Below are positions 21,357 through 30,116 of a stretch of DNA of 51,098 nucleotides, one piece after another. Every line of letters begins with the position of its first letter. Position 1 is the first letter of the stretch. The translations under genes and the position numbers were made by a program. The stretch lies in contig NZ_DF970218.1 in assembly GCF_000953855.2 (NCBI RefSeq), positions 1 through 51,098 on the forward strand, written 5' to 3'. The notes beneath the pieces are model-generated. The model was given only the letters and a program-made list of their open reading frames with translations. It was not told where the DNA came from and made no database searches. Origin of the DNA: Mizugakiibacter sediminis. GTDB taxonomy: Bacteria; Pseudomonadota; Gammaproteobacteria; Xanthomonadales; Rhodanobacteraceae.

Positions 21357-22868
21357 ATGTCGAATCTGCCCTTGCTGAGCCTGCTGATCTGGGTGCCGAT
21401 CGTCGGCGCGGTGCCGGTGCTGCTGGCCGGCGCCGGCCGTCCCAACGCCGCGCGCTGGCTGGCGCTGCTGGTGTCGGTCGCGGCTTTCGTGCTGAGCCTG
21501 CTGGCGCTGCCGGCGTACGACGCCGCCAGCCCGGCGATGCAGCTGGTCGAGAACCACCCCTGGATCGAGACGCTGCGGGTGAACTACCACCTCGGCGCCG
21601 ACGGCATCTCGCTGGCGCTGATCCTGCTGACCACCTTCACCACGATCCTGGTGGTCGTCGGCGCCTGGGAGGTGATCCAGGACAAGGTCCACCAGTACAT
21701 GGCCGCGATGCTGGTGCTGGAAGGGCTGATGGTCGGCGTGTTCTGCGCGATGGACGCGCTGCTGTTCTACGTGTTCTTCGAGGGCATGCTGATCCCGATG
21801 TTCATCATCATCGGCATGTGGGGCGGCCCGCGGCGCGTGTACGCCACCCTGAAGTTCTTCATCTACACCTTCCTCGGCTCGATCTTCATGCTGGTCGGGC
21901 TGATCTACCTGTACTTCAAGGCCGGCACCTTCGACTTGGCGACGCTGGCCTCGCTGCCGCTCGGCATGCGCGAGCAGACCTGGCTGTTCTTCGCCTTCCT
22001 GATCGCCTTCGCGATCAAGGTGCCGATGGTGCCGGTGCACACCTGGCTGCCGGATGCGCACGTCGAGGCGCCGACCGGCGGCTCGGTGGTGCTGGCCGCG
22101 GTGATGCTGAAGGTGGGCGGATACGGCTTCCTGCGCTTCTCGCTGCCGATCGTGCCGGACGCCTCGCAGGCGTATGCCTGGGTGGTGATCGCGCTGTCGC
22201 TGATCGCGATCGTCTACATCGGCTACGTGGCGCTGGTGCAGGAGGACATGAAGAAGCTGATCGCGTACTCCTCGGTCGCGCACATGGGCTTCGTCACCCT
22301 CGGCACCTTCATCGCCTTCGCGCTGGTGCGCGAGGCCAACGACGTGCAGATGGCCAAGCTGGGCATGCAGGGCGCGATGGTGCAGATGATCTCGCACGGC
22401 TTCGTCTCCGGCGCGATGTTCACCTGCATCGGCGTGATGTACGACCGCCTGCACACGCGCATGATCAAGGATTACGGCGGCCTGGTGAACGTGATGCCGT
22501 GGTTCGCCGCCTTCATGGTGCTGTTCGCCATGGCCAACTGCGGCCTGCCGGGCACCTCCGGTTTCGTCGGCGAGTTCATGGTGATCCTGGCGAGCTTCGC
22601 GGCGAATGCGTGGATCGCGCTGTTCGCCGCCTTCACCCTGATCATCGGCGCCGGCTACACGCTGTGGCTGGTCAAGCGCGTGATCTGGGGCGACGTCGCC
22701 AATCCCCACGTGGCCGAGATGAAGGACATCAACGCGCGCGAGGCCTTCGTGCTCGGCGCGTTCGCGCTGGCGGTACTGGCGCTGGGCGTGTGGCCGTGGC
22801 CGCTGACCCATCTGATGGACGCCTCGATCGGGCAGCTGGTCGAGAAGCTCGTGGTGACCAAGGTCTGA
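21357..22868 (+). CDS. nuoM: NADH-quinone oxidoreductase subunit M
   Basis: This is the second antiporter-like subunit, 503 residues, about 14 transmembrane helices. Signatures are YHLGADGISLALILLTTF, YVFFEGMLIPMFIIIGMWGG with the channel glutamate, KVPMVPVHTWLPDAHVEAPTGGSV, and YSSVAHMGFV. It lies 24 bases after nuoL and 9 before nuoN. No anomalies seen. Confidence 0.97.
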   Translation: MSNLPLLSLLIWVPIVGAVPVLLAGAGRPNAARWLALLVSVAAFVLSLLALPAYDAASPAMQLVENHPWIETLRVNYHLGADGISLALILLTTFTTILVVVGAWEVIQDKVHQYMAAMLVLEGLMVGVFCAMDALLFYVFFEGMLIPMFIIIGMWGGPRRVYATLKFFIYTFLGSIFMLVGLIYLYFKAGTFDLATLASLPLGMREQTWLFFAFLIAFAIKVPMVPVHTWLPDAHVEAPTGGSVVLAAVMLKVGGYGFLRFSLPIVPDASQAYAWVVIALSLIAIVYIGYVALVQEDMKKLIAYSSVAHMGFVTLGTFIAFALVREANDVQMAKLGMQGAMVQMISHGFVSGAMFTCIGVMYDRLHTRMIKDYGGLVNVMPWFAAFMVLFAMANCGLPGTSGFVGEFMVILASFAANAWIALFAAFTLIIGAGYTLWLVKRVIWGDVANPHVAEMKDINAREAFVLGAFALAVLALGVWPWPLTHLMDASIGQLVEKLVVTKV

Positions 22869-22877
22869 GGAACGCGC

Positions 22878-24314
22878 ATGCCGACCCTGAACGACATCCT
22901 GACCCTGTTGCCGGAGCTGTACCTGACCGGCGCGGTGTGCATGCTGCTGCTGATCGACGTGTTCCTGCAGGCGGACCAGCGCTGGGTCACGCACTGGCTG
23001 GCGGTCCTGGTGCTGGCGGTGACCGGCTGGCTGGTGGTCAGCGGGCAGCCGACGGCGCCGACGACGGCGTTCGGCGGCATGTTCGTGCGCGACGGCGTCG
23101 CCGAGGTGCTGAAGGTGTTCGCGCTGCTGGCCAGCGGCATCGTGCTGGTGCTGTCGCGCCCGTACCTGCGCGACCGCGAGCTGCACCTCGGCGAGTTCTA
23201 CACGCTGATCCTGTTCGCCACGCTCGGCATCATGCTGCTGGTCTCGGCCGGCAGCCTGGTGATGATCTACCTCGGCCTCGAGCTGCTGACGTTGTCTTCC
23301 TACGCATTGGTCGCGCTGAACCGCGACTCGCGGCTGTCCTCGGAGGCGGCGATCAAGTACTTCGTGCTGGGCGCGCTGGCCTCGGGCATGTTGCTGTACG
23401 GCATGTCGATGATCTACGGCGCCACCGGTACGCTCGACCTCGGCTCGATCCGCGCCGCTTCCGCCACCAGCGCGCATCCGACCCTGCTGCTGTTCGGCCT
23501 GGTGTTCCTGATCGTCGGCATCGGCTTCAAGTTCGGCGCCGCGCCGTTCCACATGTGGCTGCCGGACGTCTACCAGGGCGCACCCACCGCGGTGACCACA
23601 TTCATCGGCTCGGCGCCCAAGCTGGCCGCGTTCGGCATGGCCTACCGTCTGCTCGATTCGGGCATGGGCGGGCTGCTCGTGCACTGGCAGGAAATGCTGG
23701 CCGTGCTGGCGGTGCTGTCGCTGGCGATCGGCAACATCGTCGCCATCGCGCAGAAGAACCTGAAGCGCATGCTGGCCTACTCGACCATCTCGCACATGGG
23801 CTACCTGTTCCTCGGCCTGGCCAACGGCACGCCGGCGGGTTACTCGGCGGCGATGTTCTACGCGATCTGCTACGCGCTGATGGCCACCGCCTCCTTCGGC
23901 ATCATCCTGGCGCTGGCGCGCACCGGCTTCGAGGCGGAGGAGATCGCCGATCTCAAGGGCTTGAACCAGCGCTCGCCGTGGTTCGCCGGCCTGATGGCGC
24001 TGGCGATGTTCTCGCTGGCCGGCGTGCCGCCGCTGTTCGGCTTCTTCGCCAAGGTGCTGGTGCTGAAGGCGGCCATCGACGCCGGCATGCTGTGGCTCGC
24101 CATCGTGGCGATCCTCGCCGCCATCGTCGGCCTGTACTACTACCTGCAAGTCGTCAAGGTGATGTACTTCGACAAGCCGGAAGGCGAGCCGCTGCGCGCG
24201 CAGGTCGACCCGTCGCTGCGCGTGGTGCTGTCGGCCAATGCCCTGGCCCTGCTGGTGCTGGGGCTGTGGTGGGGGCCGCTGCTGGCGTGGTGCCAGCGCG
24301 CATTCGCCGGCTGA
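22878..24314 (+). CDS. nuoN: NADH-quinone oxidoreductase subunit N
   Basis: This is the third antiporter-like subunit, 478 residues. Motifs are YLGLELLTLSSYALVAL with the channel glutamate, KFGAAPFHMWLPDVYQGAPTAVTTF, and YSTISHMGYLFLGLANG. It closes the nuo operon. A new promoter starts 6 bases after its stop codon. No classical terminator is visible between nuoN and the initiator tRNA, so some read-through into tRNA-fMet is possible. Confidence 0.97.
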   Translation: MPTLNDILTLLPELYLTGAVCMLLLIDVFLQADQRWVTHWLAVLVLAVTGWLVVSGQPTAPTTAFGGMFVRDGVAEVLKVFALLASGIVLVLSRPYLRDRELHLGEFYTLILFATLGIMLLVSAGSLVMIYLGLELLTLSSYALVALNRDSRLSSEAAIKYFVLGALASGMLLYGMSMIYGATGTLDLGSIRAASATSAHPTLLLFGLVFLIVGIGFKFGAAPFHMWLPDVYQGAPTAVTTFIGSAPKLAAFGMAYRLLDSGMGGLLVHWQEMLAVLAVLSLAIGNIVAIAQKNLKRMLAYSTISHMGYLFLGLANGTPAGYSAAMFYAICYALMATASFGIILALARTGFEAEEIADLKGLNQRSPWFAGLMALAMFSLAGVPPLFGFFAKVLVLKAAIDAGMLWLAIVAILAAIVGLYYYLQVVKVMYFDKPEGEPLRAQVDPSLRVVLSANALALLVLGLWWGPLLAWCQRAFAG

Positions 24315-24320
24315 CGAGGC

Positions 24321-24349
24321 TTGCACAAAGCCGGCTAGGCCGGTATATT
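24321..24349 (+). promoter_or_regulatory. sigma70 promoter for the initiator tRNA and nusA operon
   Basis: TTGCAC (24321-24326) and TATATT (24344-24349) are separated by exactly 17 bases. The predicted transcription start is near 24356, about 7 bases before the mature tRNA. Position and match make this one of the better promoters in the window. Confidence 0.7.
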
Positions 24350-24362
24350 TCACGGACTCTGT

Positions 24363-24439
24363 TGCGGGGTGGAGCAGTCTGGCAGCTCGTCGGGCTCATA
24401 ACCCGAAGGTCGCAGGTTCGAATCCTGCCCCCGCTACCA
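24363..24439 (+). tRNA. initiator tRNA-fMet (anticodon CAT), metY-like
   Basis: The 77-nt cloverleaf has anticodon CAT at 24397-24399. The initiator hallmarks are the three G-C pairs of the anticodon stem (GGG/CCC), an A11-U24 pair in the D stem (GAGC/GCTC), and no Watson-Crick pair at 1-72. Here positions 1 and 72 are both T (U-U in RNA), where E. coli has C-A. CCA is encoded (24437-24439). The position immediately before rimP-nusA-infB matches E. coli metY. Confidence 0.96.
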
Positions 24440-24456
24440 GATTCCTTTCTGACAAG

Positions 24457-24480
24457 AAAGCCTCCTCGTGAGGCTTTTTT
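24457..24480 (+). terminator. rho-independent terminator after tRNA-fMet
   Basis: The stem AAAGCCTC (24457-24464) pairs with GAGGCTTT (24470-24477) around the loop CTCGT; the 3' side merges into a run of six T (24475-24480). It lies 18 bases after the tRNA and should end most tRNA transcripts while letting a fraction continue into rimP-nusA. Confidence 0.8.
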
Positions 24481-24540
24481 GTTGGCCGCAGGGAAGCGGG
24501 CTGGCGCCGGCGTCGGGACGCGACACAACGGCGACGATGG

Positions 24541-24567
24541 AATGGGCCGGCTGCGCCCATTTTTTGT
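24541..24567 (+). terminator. second terminator or attenuator in the rimP leader
   Basis: AATGGGC (24541-24547) pairs with GCCCATT (24555-24561) around CGGCTGC, followed directly by T-rich sequence TTTTGTTTG. It ends about 20 bases before the rimP start. With the preceding terminator it makes two tandem termination points between the tRNA and the nusA operon, consistent with attenuation or NusA-dependent feedback. Confidence 0.65.
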
Positions 24568-24586
24568 TTGCAGGTACCGTATCGAC

Positions 24587-25117
24587 TTGGACACGCACGC
24601 GCTCACCGCCCGACTCGCCCCGGCGCTGGCCGATCTCGGCCTGGAATGCCTGGGCGTGGAATGGAACCCCGGCCGCGGGGAGAGCCTGCTGCGCGTCTAC
24701 ATCGACGCCTCCGACCATGCGGTGACGCTGGACGACTGCGAGGCGGCCAGCCGCGAGATTTCCGCGCTGCTGGACGTCGAGGACCCGATTCCGGGCCGCT
24801 ACGTGCTCGAGGTGTCCTCGCCCGGCGTGGACCGGCCGCTGTTCAGCGCCGCGCAGTTCGCGCGTCACGTCGGCGCCGAGGCGCGCATCACGCTGAAGCT
24901 GCCGCTGACCGGCGGGCGCCGTCGCCTGCGCGGCAGGATCGTCGCGGTCGAGGGCGATCGCGTGACCGTCGAGCACGACGGCGCGCGCACCGTCCTCGAG
25001 CACGCCAACATCGAAGGCGCGCGCCTGGTGCCGGACTGGGAGGCGCTGGGCATCGGCCCGGCGCCGAAGCCCGGCAAGGGCAAGGCGAAGCCCGGCAAGG
25101 GCAGAATCAAGCAGTGA
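24587..25117 (+). CDS. rimP: ribosome maturation factor RimP, probable TTG start
   Basis: RimP assists 30S subunit maturation. The visible core is [53 protein letters not shown] (in parts) and [15 protein letters not shown], then an SH3-like C-terminal domain ending [11 protein letters not shown] and a Lys/Gly-rich tail ([12 protein letters not shown]) not needed for the fold. The TTG at 24587 gives 176 residues and the usual N-terminal distance to the core. The in-frame ATG at 24542 lies inside a terminator hairpin and would add 15 unrelated residues, so it was rejected. An AGG about 12 bases upstream is a weak ribosome site, suggesting low or regulated translation. Confidence 0.9.
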   Translation: MDTHALTARLAPALADLGLECLGVEWNPGRGESLLRVYIDASDHAVTLDDCEAASREISALLDVEDPIPGRYVLEVSSPGVDRPLFSAAQFARHVGAEARITLKLPLTGGRRRLRGRIVAVEGDRVTVEHDGARTVLEHANIEGARLVPDWEALGIGPAPKPGKGKAKPGKGRIKQ

Positions 25118-25161
25118 ATCGACGATCCGGGGCGGGAGCGCGCCCGGAGGAGCATCAGGCC

Positions 25162-26667
25162 ATGAGCAAAGAACTTCTGCTGGTCGTGGACGCGGTGGCG
25201 AACGAGAAGGGCGTGCCGCGCGGAGTGATCTTCGAGGCGATGGAGGCGGCGCTCGCTTCCGCGGCGAAGAAGCGCTACCCCGATCAGGACGTGTCGATCC
25301 GCGTCTCCATCGACCGCGATACCGGCGAATACGAGACCTTCCGCCGCTGGGAGGTGGTCGCCGACGACGTCGAGATGGAGTCGCCGGACCGCCAGATCCG
25401 CCTGATGGACGCGGTCGACGAGCGCGCGGACGCGCAGGTCGGCGAATACATCGAGCAGCAGATCGAGAACGCCGAATTCGGCCGCATCGCCGCCCAGGCC
25501 GCCAAGCAGGTGATCGTGCAGCGCGTGCGCGAGGCCGAGCGCGCGCTGGTGGTCGACGCGTTCAAGGACCGCGTCGGCGAGCTGGTCACCGGCATCGTCA
25601 AGCGCGTCGAGCGCGGCAACATCTATCTCGACCTCGGCAGCAACGCCGAGGCGTTCGTGCCGCGCGACCGCGCCATCCCGCGCGAGGCCGTGCGCGTCGG
25701 CGACCGCCTGCGCGGCTACCTGTACGACGTGCGTTCGGAAGTGCGCGGTCCGCAATTGTTCGTCTCGCGCACGGCGCCGGAGTTCATGATCGAGCTGTTC
25801 AAGCTCGAGGTACCGGAAGTCGGCCAGGGCCTGGTCGAGATCAAGGCCTGCGCGCGCGATCCGGGCGACCGCGCCAAGATCGCCGTGCTGGCGCACGACA
25901 GCCGCACCGACCCGATCGGCGCCTGCATCGGCATGCGCGGTTCGCGCGTGCAGGCGGTGTCGAACGAACTGAACGGCGAGCGCATCGACATCGTGCTGTG
26001 GAACGACAACCCGGCGCAGTTCGTGATCAACGCGATGGCGCCGGCGGAAGTGCAGTCCATCATCATGGACGAGGAAAAGCACTCCATGGACATCGCGGTG
26101 GCCGAAGACAAGCTGTCGCAGGCGATCGGCCGCGGCGGCCAGAACGTGCGCCTGGCCAGCAAGCTGACCGGCTGGCAGCTCAACGTGATGACCCAGGACC
26201 AGGTGCAGGCGAAGAGCGAGGCCGAGCAGGAGGCCGCGCGCCAGCTGTTCATGGACAAACTCGAGGTCGACCAGGAAATCGCCAACATCCTCGTGCAGGA
26301 GGGTTTCTCCACGGTCGAGGAAATCGCCTACGTGCCGAGCGCGGAGCTGCTGGCGGTCGAAGGCTTCGACGAGGACATCGTCGAGGAACTGCGCGCCCGC
26401 GCCCGCGACGCGCTGCTGACCGAGGCGCTGGCGGTCGAGGAGGAACTCGACGAGCACAAGCCCAGCGAGGAGCTGCTCGCCCTGGAGGGCATGGACGAGG
26501 CCACCGCCTACGCGCTGGCCGAACGCGGCGTGACCACGGTGGACGATCTCGCCGACCTCGCGGTCGACGACCTGATCGACATCGAGGGCATGGACGAGGA
26601 GCGCGCCGGCCAGTTGATCATGGCGGCGCGGGCGCCGCTGATCGAGCGGCTGGAGCAGGGCGGCTGA
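25162..26667 (+). CDS. nusA: transcription termination/antitermination protein NusA
   Basis: NusA binds RNA polymerase and modulates pausing, termination and rRNA antitermination. The 501 residues contain an N-terminal polymerase-binding domain (1 to about 125), an S1 domain (about 135-200, [21 protein letters not shown]), KH1 and KH2 (about 205-345, with [25 protein letters not shown] and [17 protein letters not shown]), and two acidic AR repeats (about 365-500) as in E. coli. GGAGG sits 11 bases before the ATG. It follows rimP by 44 bases. Confidence 0.98.
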   Translation: MSKELLLVVDAVANEKGVPRGVIFEAMEAALASAAKKRYPDQDVSIRVSIDRDTGEYETFRRWEVVADDVEMESPDRQIRLMDAVDERADAQVGEYIEQQIENAEFGRIAAQAAKQVIVQRVREAERALVVDAFKDRVGELVTGIVKRVERGNIYLDLGSNAEAFVPRDRAIPREAVRVGDRLRGYLYDVRSEVRGPQLFVSRTAPEFMIELFKLEVPEVGQGLVEIKACARDPGDRAKIAVLAHDSRTDPIGACIGMRGSRVQAVSNELNGERIDIVLWNDNPAQFVINAMAPAEVQSIIMDEEKHSMDIAVAEDKLSQAIGRGGQNVRLASKLTGWQLNVMTQDQVQAKSEAEQEAARQLFMDKLEVDQEIANILVQEGFSTVEEIAYVPSAELLAVEGFDEDIVEELRARARDALLTEALAVEEELDEHKPSEELLALEGMDEATAYALAERGVTTVDDLADLAVDDLIDIEGMDEERAGQLIMAARAPLIERLEQGG

Positions 26668-26681
26668 TAAGGTACGGTGAG

Positions 26682-26723
26682 GCGCGGCCGTCGCGGCCGC
26701 GCGGGGAAGCCGGGAGGCTTCCC
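26682..26723 (+). other. two consecutive strong hairpins in the nusA-infB gap
   Basis: The 140-base gap holds a 9-bp stem GCGCGGCCG/CGGCCGCGC (26682-26702, loop TCG) and an 8-bp stem GGGAAGCC/GGCTTCCC (26704-26723, loop GGGA). Neither has a U tract, so these look like RNA-processing or stability structures more than terminators. I see no gene in the remainder of the gap. Confidence 0.5.
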
Positions 26724-26807
26724 GCCACGGACGGCAGGTGAGCCCGGATCGCAGCGTGACGCGCGGCGGGCGAAGGCGGAGCGCAGGAACGGCGGAGTAC
26801 GAGAACG

Positions 26808-29426
26808 ATGTCGGACGTGACGATCAAACAATTGGCCAGTGTCCTCGGCATGACGCCGGACAAGCTGCTCGCGCAGTTGGCCGAGGCGGGGATGAAGTTT
26901 TCCAGCCCCGATCAGGTGATCAGCAGCACCGAGAAGGTGAAGCTGCTGGGCTTCCTGCGCCGCACGCACGGCAAGGGCGCCGCCGCCGAGCCCGAGGAAG
27001 CCGCGCCGCGACAGATCACGTTGAAGCGCCGCAAGGTCAGCGAGATCACCGTCGCCACCGGAGCGCGCGGTGCGGCCGCCAAGACGGTCAACGTCGAAGT
27101 GCGCGCCAAGCGCACCTACGTCAAGCGCAGCGTGATCGCCGAGGAGGCCGCGGCCGACCAGAGCCGCGAGGAAGCGCTGCGCAAGCTGCAGGAATCGCAG
27201 CTCAAGCGCGAGGCCGAAGAACTCGAGCGTCAGGAGCAGGAGCGCCGCCGCCTCGAAGAGGAGGCGAAGCTGCGCGCCGCCGAAGAGGAGCGCCGCCGCG
27301 CCGAGGAAGAGCGCGCGCGCGCCGAGGCCGAGGCCGCGCGCCTCGCCGCCGAGGAGCGGCGCGGCGCGCGCGAGCCGGAGGCCGTGGCGGCGGCGCCGGC
27401 CGCCCACGAACGGCCCGCGCACAAGGCGAAGGAGGAGCGCGCGCGGCGCGAAGAACCGGCGCCGCATCCGGCGCGCCACGCGCGCGGCTCGCACCGCATG
27501 CGCGACGAGGGCGGCGAGGATTTCGCCGGCCGCTACGTCGGCGGCGAGCTGCACCTGACCGCGGAGGAGCGCGCGCGCCGTTCCAGCCGCAAGAAGGCCA
27601 AGCCCAAGGTCGCCGAGATCTCGCGCATCGCCGAGCGTCACGGCTTCTCCAAGCCCACCGCGCCGGTCGTGCGCGAGGTGGCGATCGGCGACAGCATCAG
27701 CGTCTCCGACCTGGCGCAGAAGATGGCGGTGAAGGGCGCCGAGGTGGTCAAGGCGCTGTTCAAGATGGGCGTGATGGCGACCATCAACCAGGTGATCGAC
27801 CACGACACCGCGGCGCTGGTGGTCGAGGAGCTCGGCCACAGGGCCGTGCGCGCCGAGGACAAGGGCGCCGAGACGGCGCTGCTGGCGCGCACCGCCGCCG
27901 CCGCCGAGGGCGAGCAGGAACCGCGGCCGCCGGTGGTCACGATCATGGGCCACGTCGACCACGGCAAGACCTCGCTGCTCGACTACATCCGCCGCACCAA
28001 GGTGGCGGCGGGCGAGGCGGGCGGCATCACCCAGCACATCGGCGCCTACCACGTGACCACGCCGAAGGGCGTGATCACCTTCCTCGACACGCCGGGCCAC
28101 GCCGCGTTCACCTCGATGCGCGCGCGCGGCGCGCAGTCGACCGATATCGTCGTGCTGGTGGTGGCGGCCGACGACGGCGTGATGCCGCAGACCGTGGAAG
28201 CGGTGCAGCACGCGCGCGCCGCCAACGTGCCGATCATCGTCGCCGTCAACAAGATGGACAAGCCGGAAGCCAATCCGGACAACGTCAAGCAGGGTCTGGT
28301 GCAGCACGAGGTCGTGCCCGAGGAGTGGGGCGGCGACGTGCAGTTCGTGCCGGTATCGGCGAAGACCGGCGACGGCGTCGACGCGCTGCTCGACGCGATC
28401 TCGGTGCAGGCCGAGGTGATGGAGCTGAAGGCCGTGAAGAGCGGCCGCGCCGCCGGCGTGGTGATCGAATCCAGCCTGGACAAGGGGCGCGGTCCGGTGG
28501 CGACCGTGCTGGTGCAGCAGGGCACGCTCAAGCGCGGCGACTTCATCGTCTGCGGCGTCGAGTACGGCCGCGTGCGCGCCATGTTCGACGAGACCGGCAG
28601 CCAGGTGCAGGAAGCCGGCCCGTCCATTCCCGTGCAGGTGCTCGGCCTGTCCGGCGTGCCGGACGCGGGCGACGAATTCGTCGTCGTCGCCGACGAGCGC
28701 CTGGCCAAGGACGTCGCCCAGGAACGGCAGCAGAAGCGCCGCGAGACGCGCCTGGTCAGCAAGACCAACCGCCTCGAGGACATCATGGCGCAGATGGGCC
28801 AGGGCGGCGAGCAGCAGACGCTCAACCTGGTGGTCAAGGCCGACGTGCAGGGTTCGGTCGAGGCGCTGCGCGACGCGCTGGTCAAGCTGTCCAACGACCT
28901 GGTGAAGGTCAACGTGGTCGCGTCCGGCGTCGGCGGCATCACCGAGTCGGACGCCACGCTGGCCGCCGCCTCGAAGGCGCTGATCATCGGCTTCAACGTG
29001 CGCGCCGACGCTTCTGCGCGCAAGGTGATCGACGCCAACGGCCTGGACGTGCGCTACTTCTCGATCATCTACGACGTGATCGACCAGGTGAAGCAGGCGG
29101 CGAGCGGCCTGCTCGGCACCGAGGTGCGCGAGGAGATCATCGGCGTCGCCCAGGTGCGCGAGGTGTTCCGCAGCTCCAAGTTCGGCGCCGTCGCCGGCTG
29201 CATGGTGGTGGAGGGCGTGGTCAAGCGCCACAAGCCGATCCGCGTGCTGCGCGACAACACGGTGATCTTCCAGGGCGAACTGGAGTCGCTGCGCCGCTTC
29301 AAGGACGCCGTCGAGGAAGTGCGCAACGGCATGGAGTGCGGCATCGCCGTCAAGCAGTACAACGACGTCAAGCCCGGCGACCAGATCGAGTGCTTCGAGC
29401 GCATCGAGGTGGCCAGAACGCTGTGA
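26808..29426 (+). CDS. infB: translation initiation factor IF-2
   Basis: IF-2 is the GTPase that brings fMet-tRNA to the 30S subunit and promotes subunit joining. The 872 residues start with an IF2_N domain (1 to about 50: [25 protein letters not shown]), followed by a long charged Glu/Arg/Ala-rich coiled region (about 120-190) and a second IF2_N (about 290-340). The G domain has GHVDHGKT (381-388), the DTPGH motif and NKMD. The C-terminal domains 2-4 follow, including [27 protein letters not shown] lies 10 or so bases before the ATG. Initiator tRNA, its IF-2 carrier and RbfA are encoded together here. Confidence 0.98.
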   Translation: MSDVTIKQLASVLGMTPDKLLAQLAEAGMKFSSPDQVISSTEKVKLLGFLRRTHGKGAAAEPEEAAPRQITLKRRKVSEITVATGARGAAAKTVNVEVRAKRTYVKRSVIAEEAAADQSREEALRKLQESQLKREAEELERQEQERRRLEEEAKLRAAEEERRRAEEERARAEAEAARLAAEERRGAREPEAVAAAPAAHERPAHKAKEERARREEPAPHPARHARGSHRMRDEGGEDFAGRYVGGELHLTAEERARRSSRKKAKPKVAEISRIAERHGFSKPTAPVVREVAIGDSISVSDLAQKMAVKGAEVVKALFKMGVMATINQVIDHDTAALVVEELGHRAVRAEDKGAETALLARTAAAAEGEQEPRPPVVTIMGHVDHGKTSLLDYIRRTKVAAGEAGGITQHIGAYHVTTPKGVITFLDTPGHAAFTSMRARGAQSTDIVVLVVAADDGVMPQTVEAVQHARAANVPIIVAVNKMDKPEANPDNVKQGLVQHEVVPEEWGGDVQFVPVSAKTGDGVDALLDAISVQAEVMELKAVKSGRAAGVVIESSLDKGRGPVATVLVQQGTLKRGDFIVCGVEYGRVRAMFDETGSQVQEAGPSIPVQVLGLSGVPDAGDEFVVVADERLAKDVAQERQQKRRETRLVSKTNRLEDIMAQMGQGGEQQTLNLVVKADVQGSVEALRDALVKLSNDLVKVNVVASGVGGITESDATLAAASKALIIGFNVRADASARKVIDANGLDVRYFSIIYDVIDQVKQAASGLLGTEVREEIIGVAQVREVFRSSKFGAVAGCMVVEGVVKRHKPIRVLRDNTVIFQGELESLRRFKDAVEEVRNGMECGIAVKQYNDVKPGDQIECFERIEVARTL

Positions 29427-29432
29427 TGGTTG

Positions 29433-29511
29433 GCGGGACCCGGGACTCGGAAAGCACGAGGCGGCAAGCGTCCGGCTTGCGTTTTTTCCGACTCTAAGTC
29501 CCGCGTCCCGC
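29433..29511. repeat. inverted-repeat element (GGGACTC family) with an internal terminator hairpin
   Basis: The left arm (29433-29450) contains GGGACCC and GGGACTC units; the right arm (29488-29511) is an imperfect reverse complement with a 6-base insertion. Between them GCAAGC (29464-29469) pairs with GCTTGC (29475-29480) around GTCCG and is followed by GTTTTTT (29481-29487), a good rho-independent terminator shape on the plus strand. The element starts 6 bases after infB and ends 16 bases before rbfA. Confidence 0.75.
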
Positions 29512-29527
29512 AAGAAACGGAACCCGC

Positions 29528-29887
29528 ATGCCTTCCGCCGACTTCAAACGCACCGACCGCATCGCCGCCGAGCTGCGGCGCCTGCTCGGCAGCATGGTGC
29601 ATGCCGCGGTGCGCGACCATGCGCTGCCCTCGGTCAGCGTGTCCGACGTGGAAGTGACGCGCGATCTCGACGTCGCCACGGTCTGGGTCACCGCGCTGCT
29701 GCCGGAGCAGTCCCGCGACGCGGTGAAGGCGCTGAACGACCTCGCCAAGGAGTTCCGCCGCGAACTGTCGCGCGAGATGCGCATCCGCCGCGTGCCGGAG
29801 CTGCGCTTCAAATACGACGACTCCGTCGACCGCGGCGAGCGCATCGAATCGTTGCTGCGCCAGGAAAAGGACAAGGGGCGGCTGTAG
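29528..29887 (+). CDS. rbfA: 30S ribosome-binding factor RbfA
   Basis: RbfA is a KH-fold assembly factor that binds the 30S neck region and is needed for 16S rRNA 5'-end maturation and cold adaptation. The 119 residues include RIAAELRRLLGSMVHAAVRD, the SVSDVEVTRDLDVATVWVT strand pair and the C-terminal MRIRRVPELRFKYDDSVDRGERIESLL, all diagnostic. GGAA six bases before the ATG is a weak ribosome site; the upstream sequence is repeat-derived. The 229-base gap to truB is filled with repeats. Confidence 0.97.
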   Translation: MPSADFKRTDRIAAELRRLLGSMVHAAVRDHALPSVSVSDVEVTRDLDVATVWVTALLPEQSRDAVKALNDLAKEFRRELSREMRIRRVPELRFKYDDSVDRGERIESLLRQEKDKGRL

Positions 29888-29953
29888 CCGCGCGGCTTTC
29901 GGTCGCTCCGCGGGGCTGGCGCCGAGCGCCGCCTGGAGCCCCTTCGCCGTTGT

Positions 29954-30053
29954 TTCGGCGCAAGCCGGAGCTCGAAGCGTCGCGTGCGAGGCACGCGAAG
30001 ATGCTGGCGCGAGACCGGTGCGGCGAAGCGCTGGATTCCGGCTTGCGCCGGAA
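29954..30053. repeat. REP-like inverted pair between rbfA and truB
   Basis: TTCGGCGCAAGCCGGA (29954-29969) is mirrored by TCCGGCTTGCGCCGGAA (30037-30053) in opposite orientation. Between them is a short stem GCGTGC/GCACGC. The second copy ends GGAATGACGGC, resembling the dispersed REP-type sequences common in Xanthomonadales and other proteobacteria. No coding potential is evident. Confidence 0.6.
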
Positions 30054-30077
30054 TGACGGCGAAACCCATACGCTCTT

Positions 30078-30105
30078 CCCGAGTCCCGAGTCCCGAGTCC
30101 CGAGT
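30078..30105. repeat. four perfect CCCGAGT 7-bp units before truB
   Basis: Four identical tandem 7-bp units end 11 bases before the truB ATG, leaving truB without a visible Shine-Dalgarno sequence. This is the same unit, in the same orientation relative to the gene, as at the glmM start. Confidence 0.9.
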
Positions 30106-30116
30106 CCAGTCTCCCC

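Noticed and set aside
19269-24353. Very long antisense open frame (about 1,690 codons) opposite nuoL-nuoN
   Set aside because: Its composition is Arg/His/Gln-rich low complexity typical of the antisense frame of a GC-rich gene, it has no domain, and the plus strand encodes three certain complex I subunits.
24542-24586. Upstream ATG for rimP
   Set aside because: The ATG lies in the 5' arm of a terminator hairpin and would add 15 residues with no counterpart in RimP proteins.
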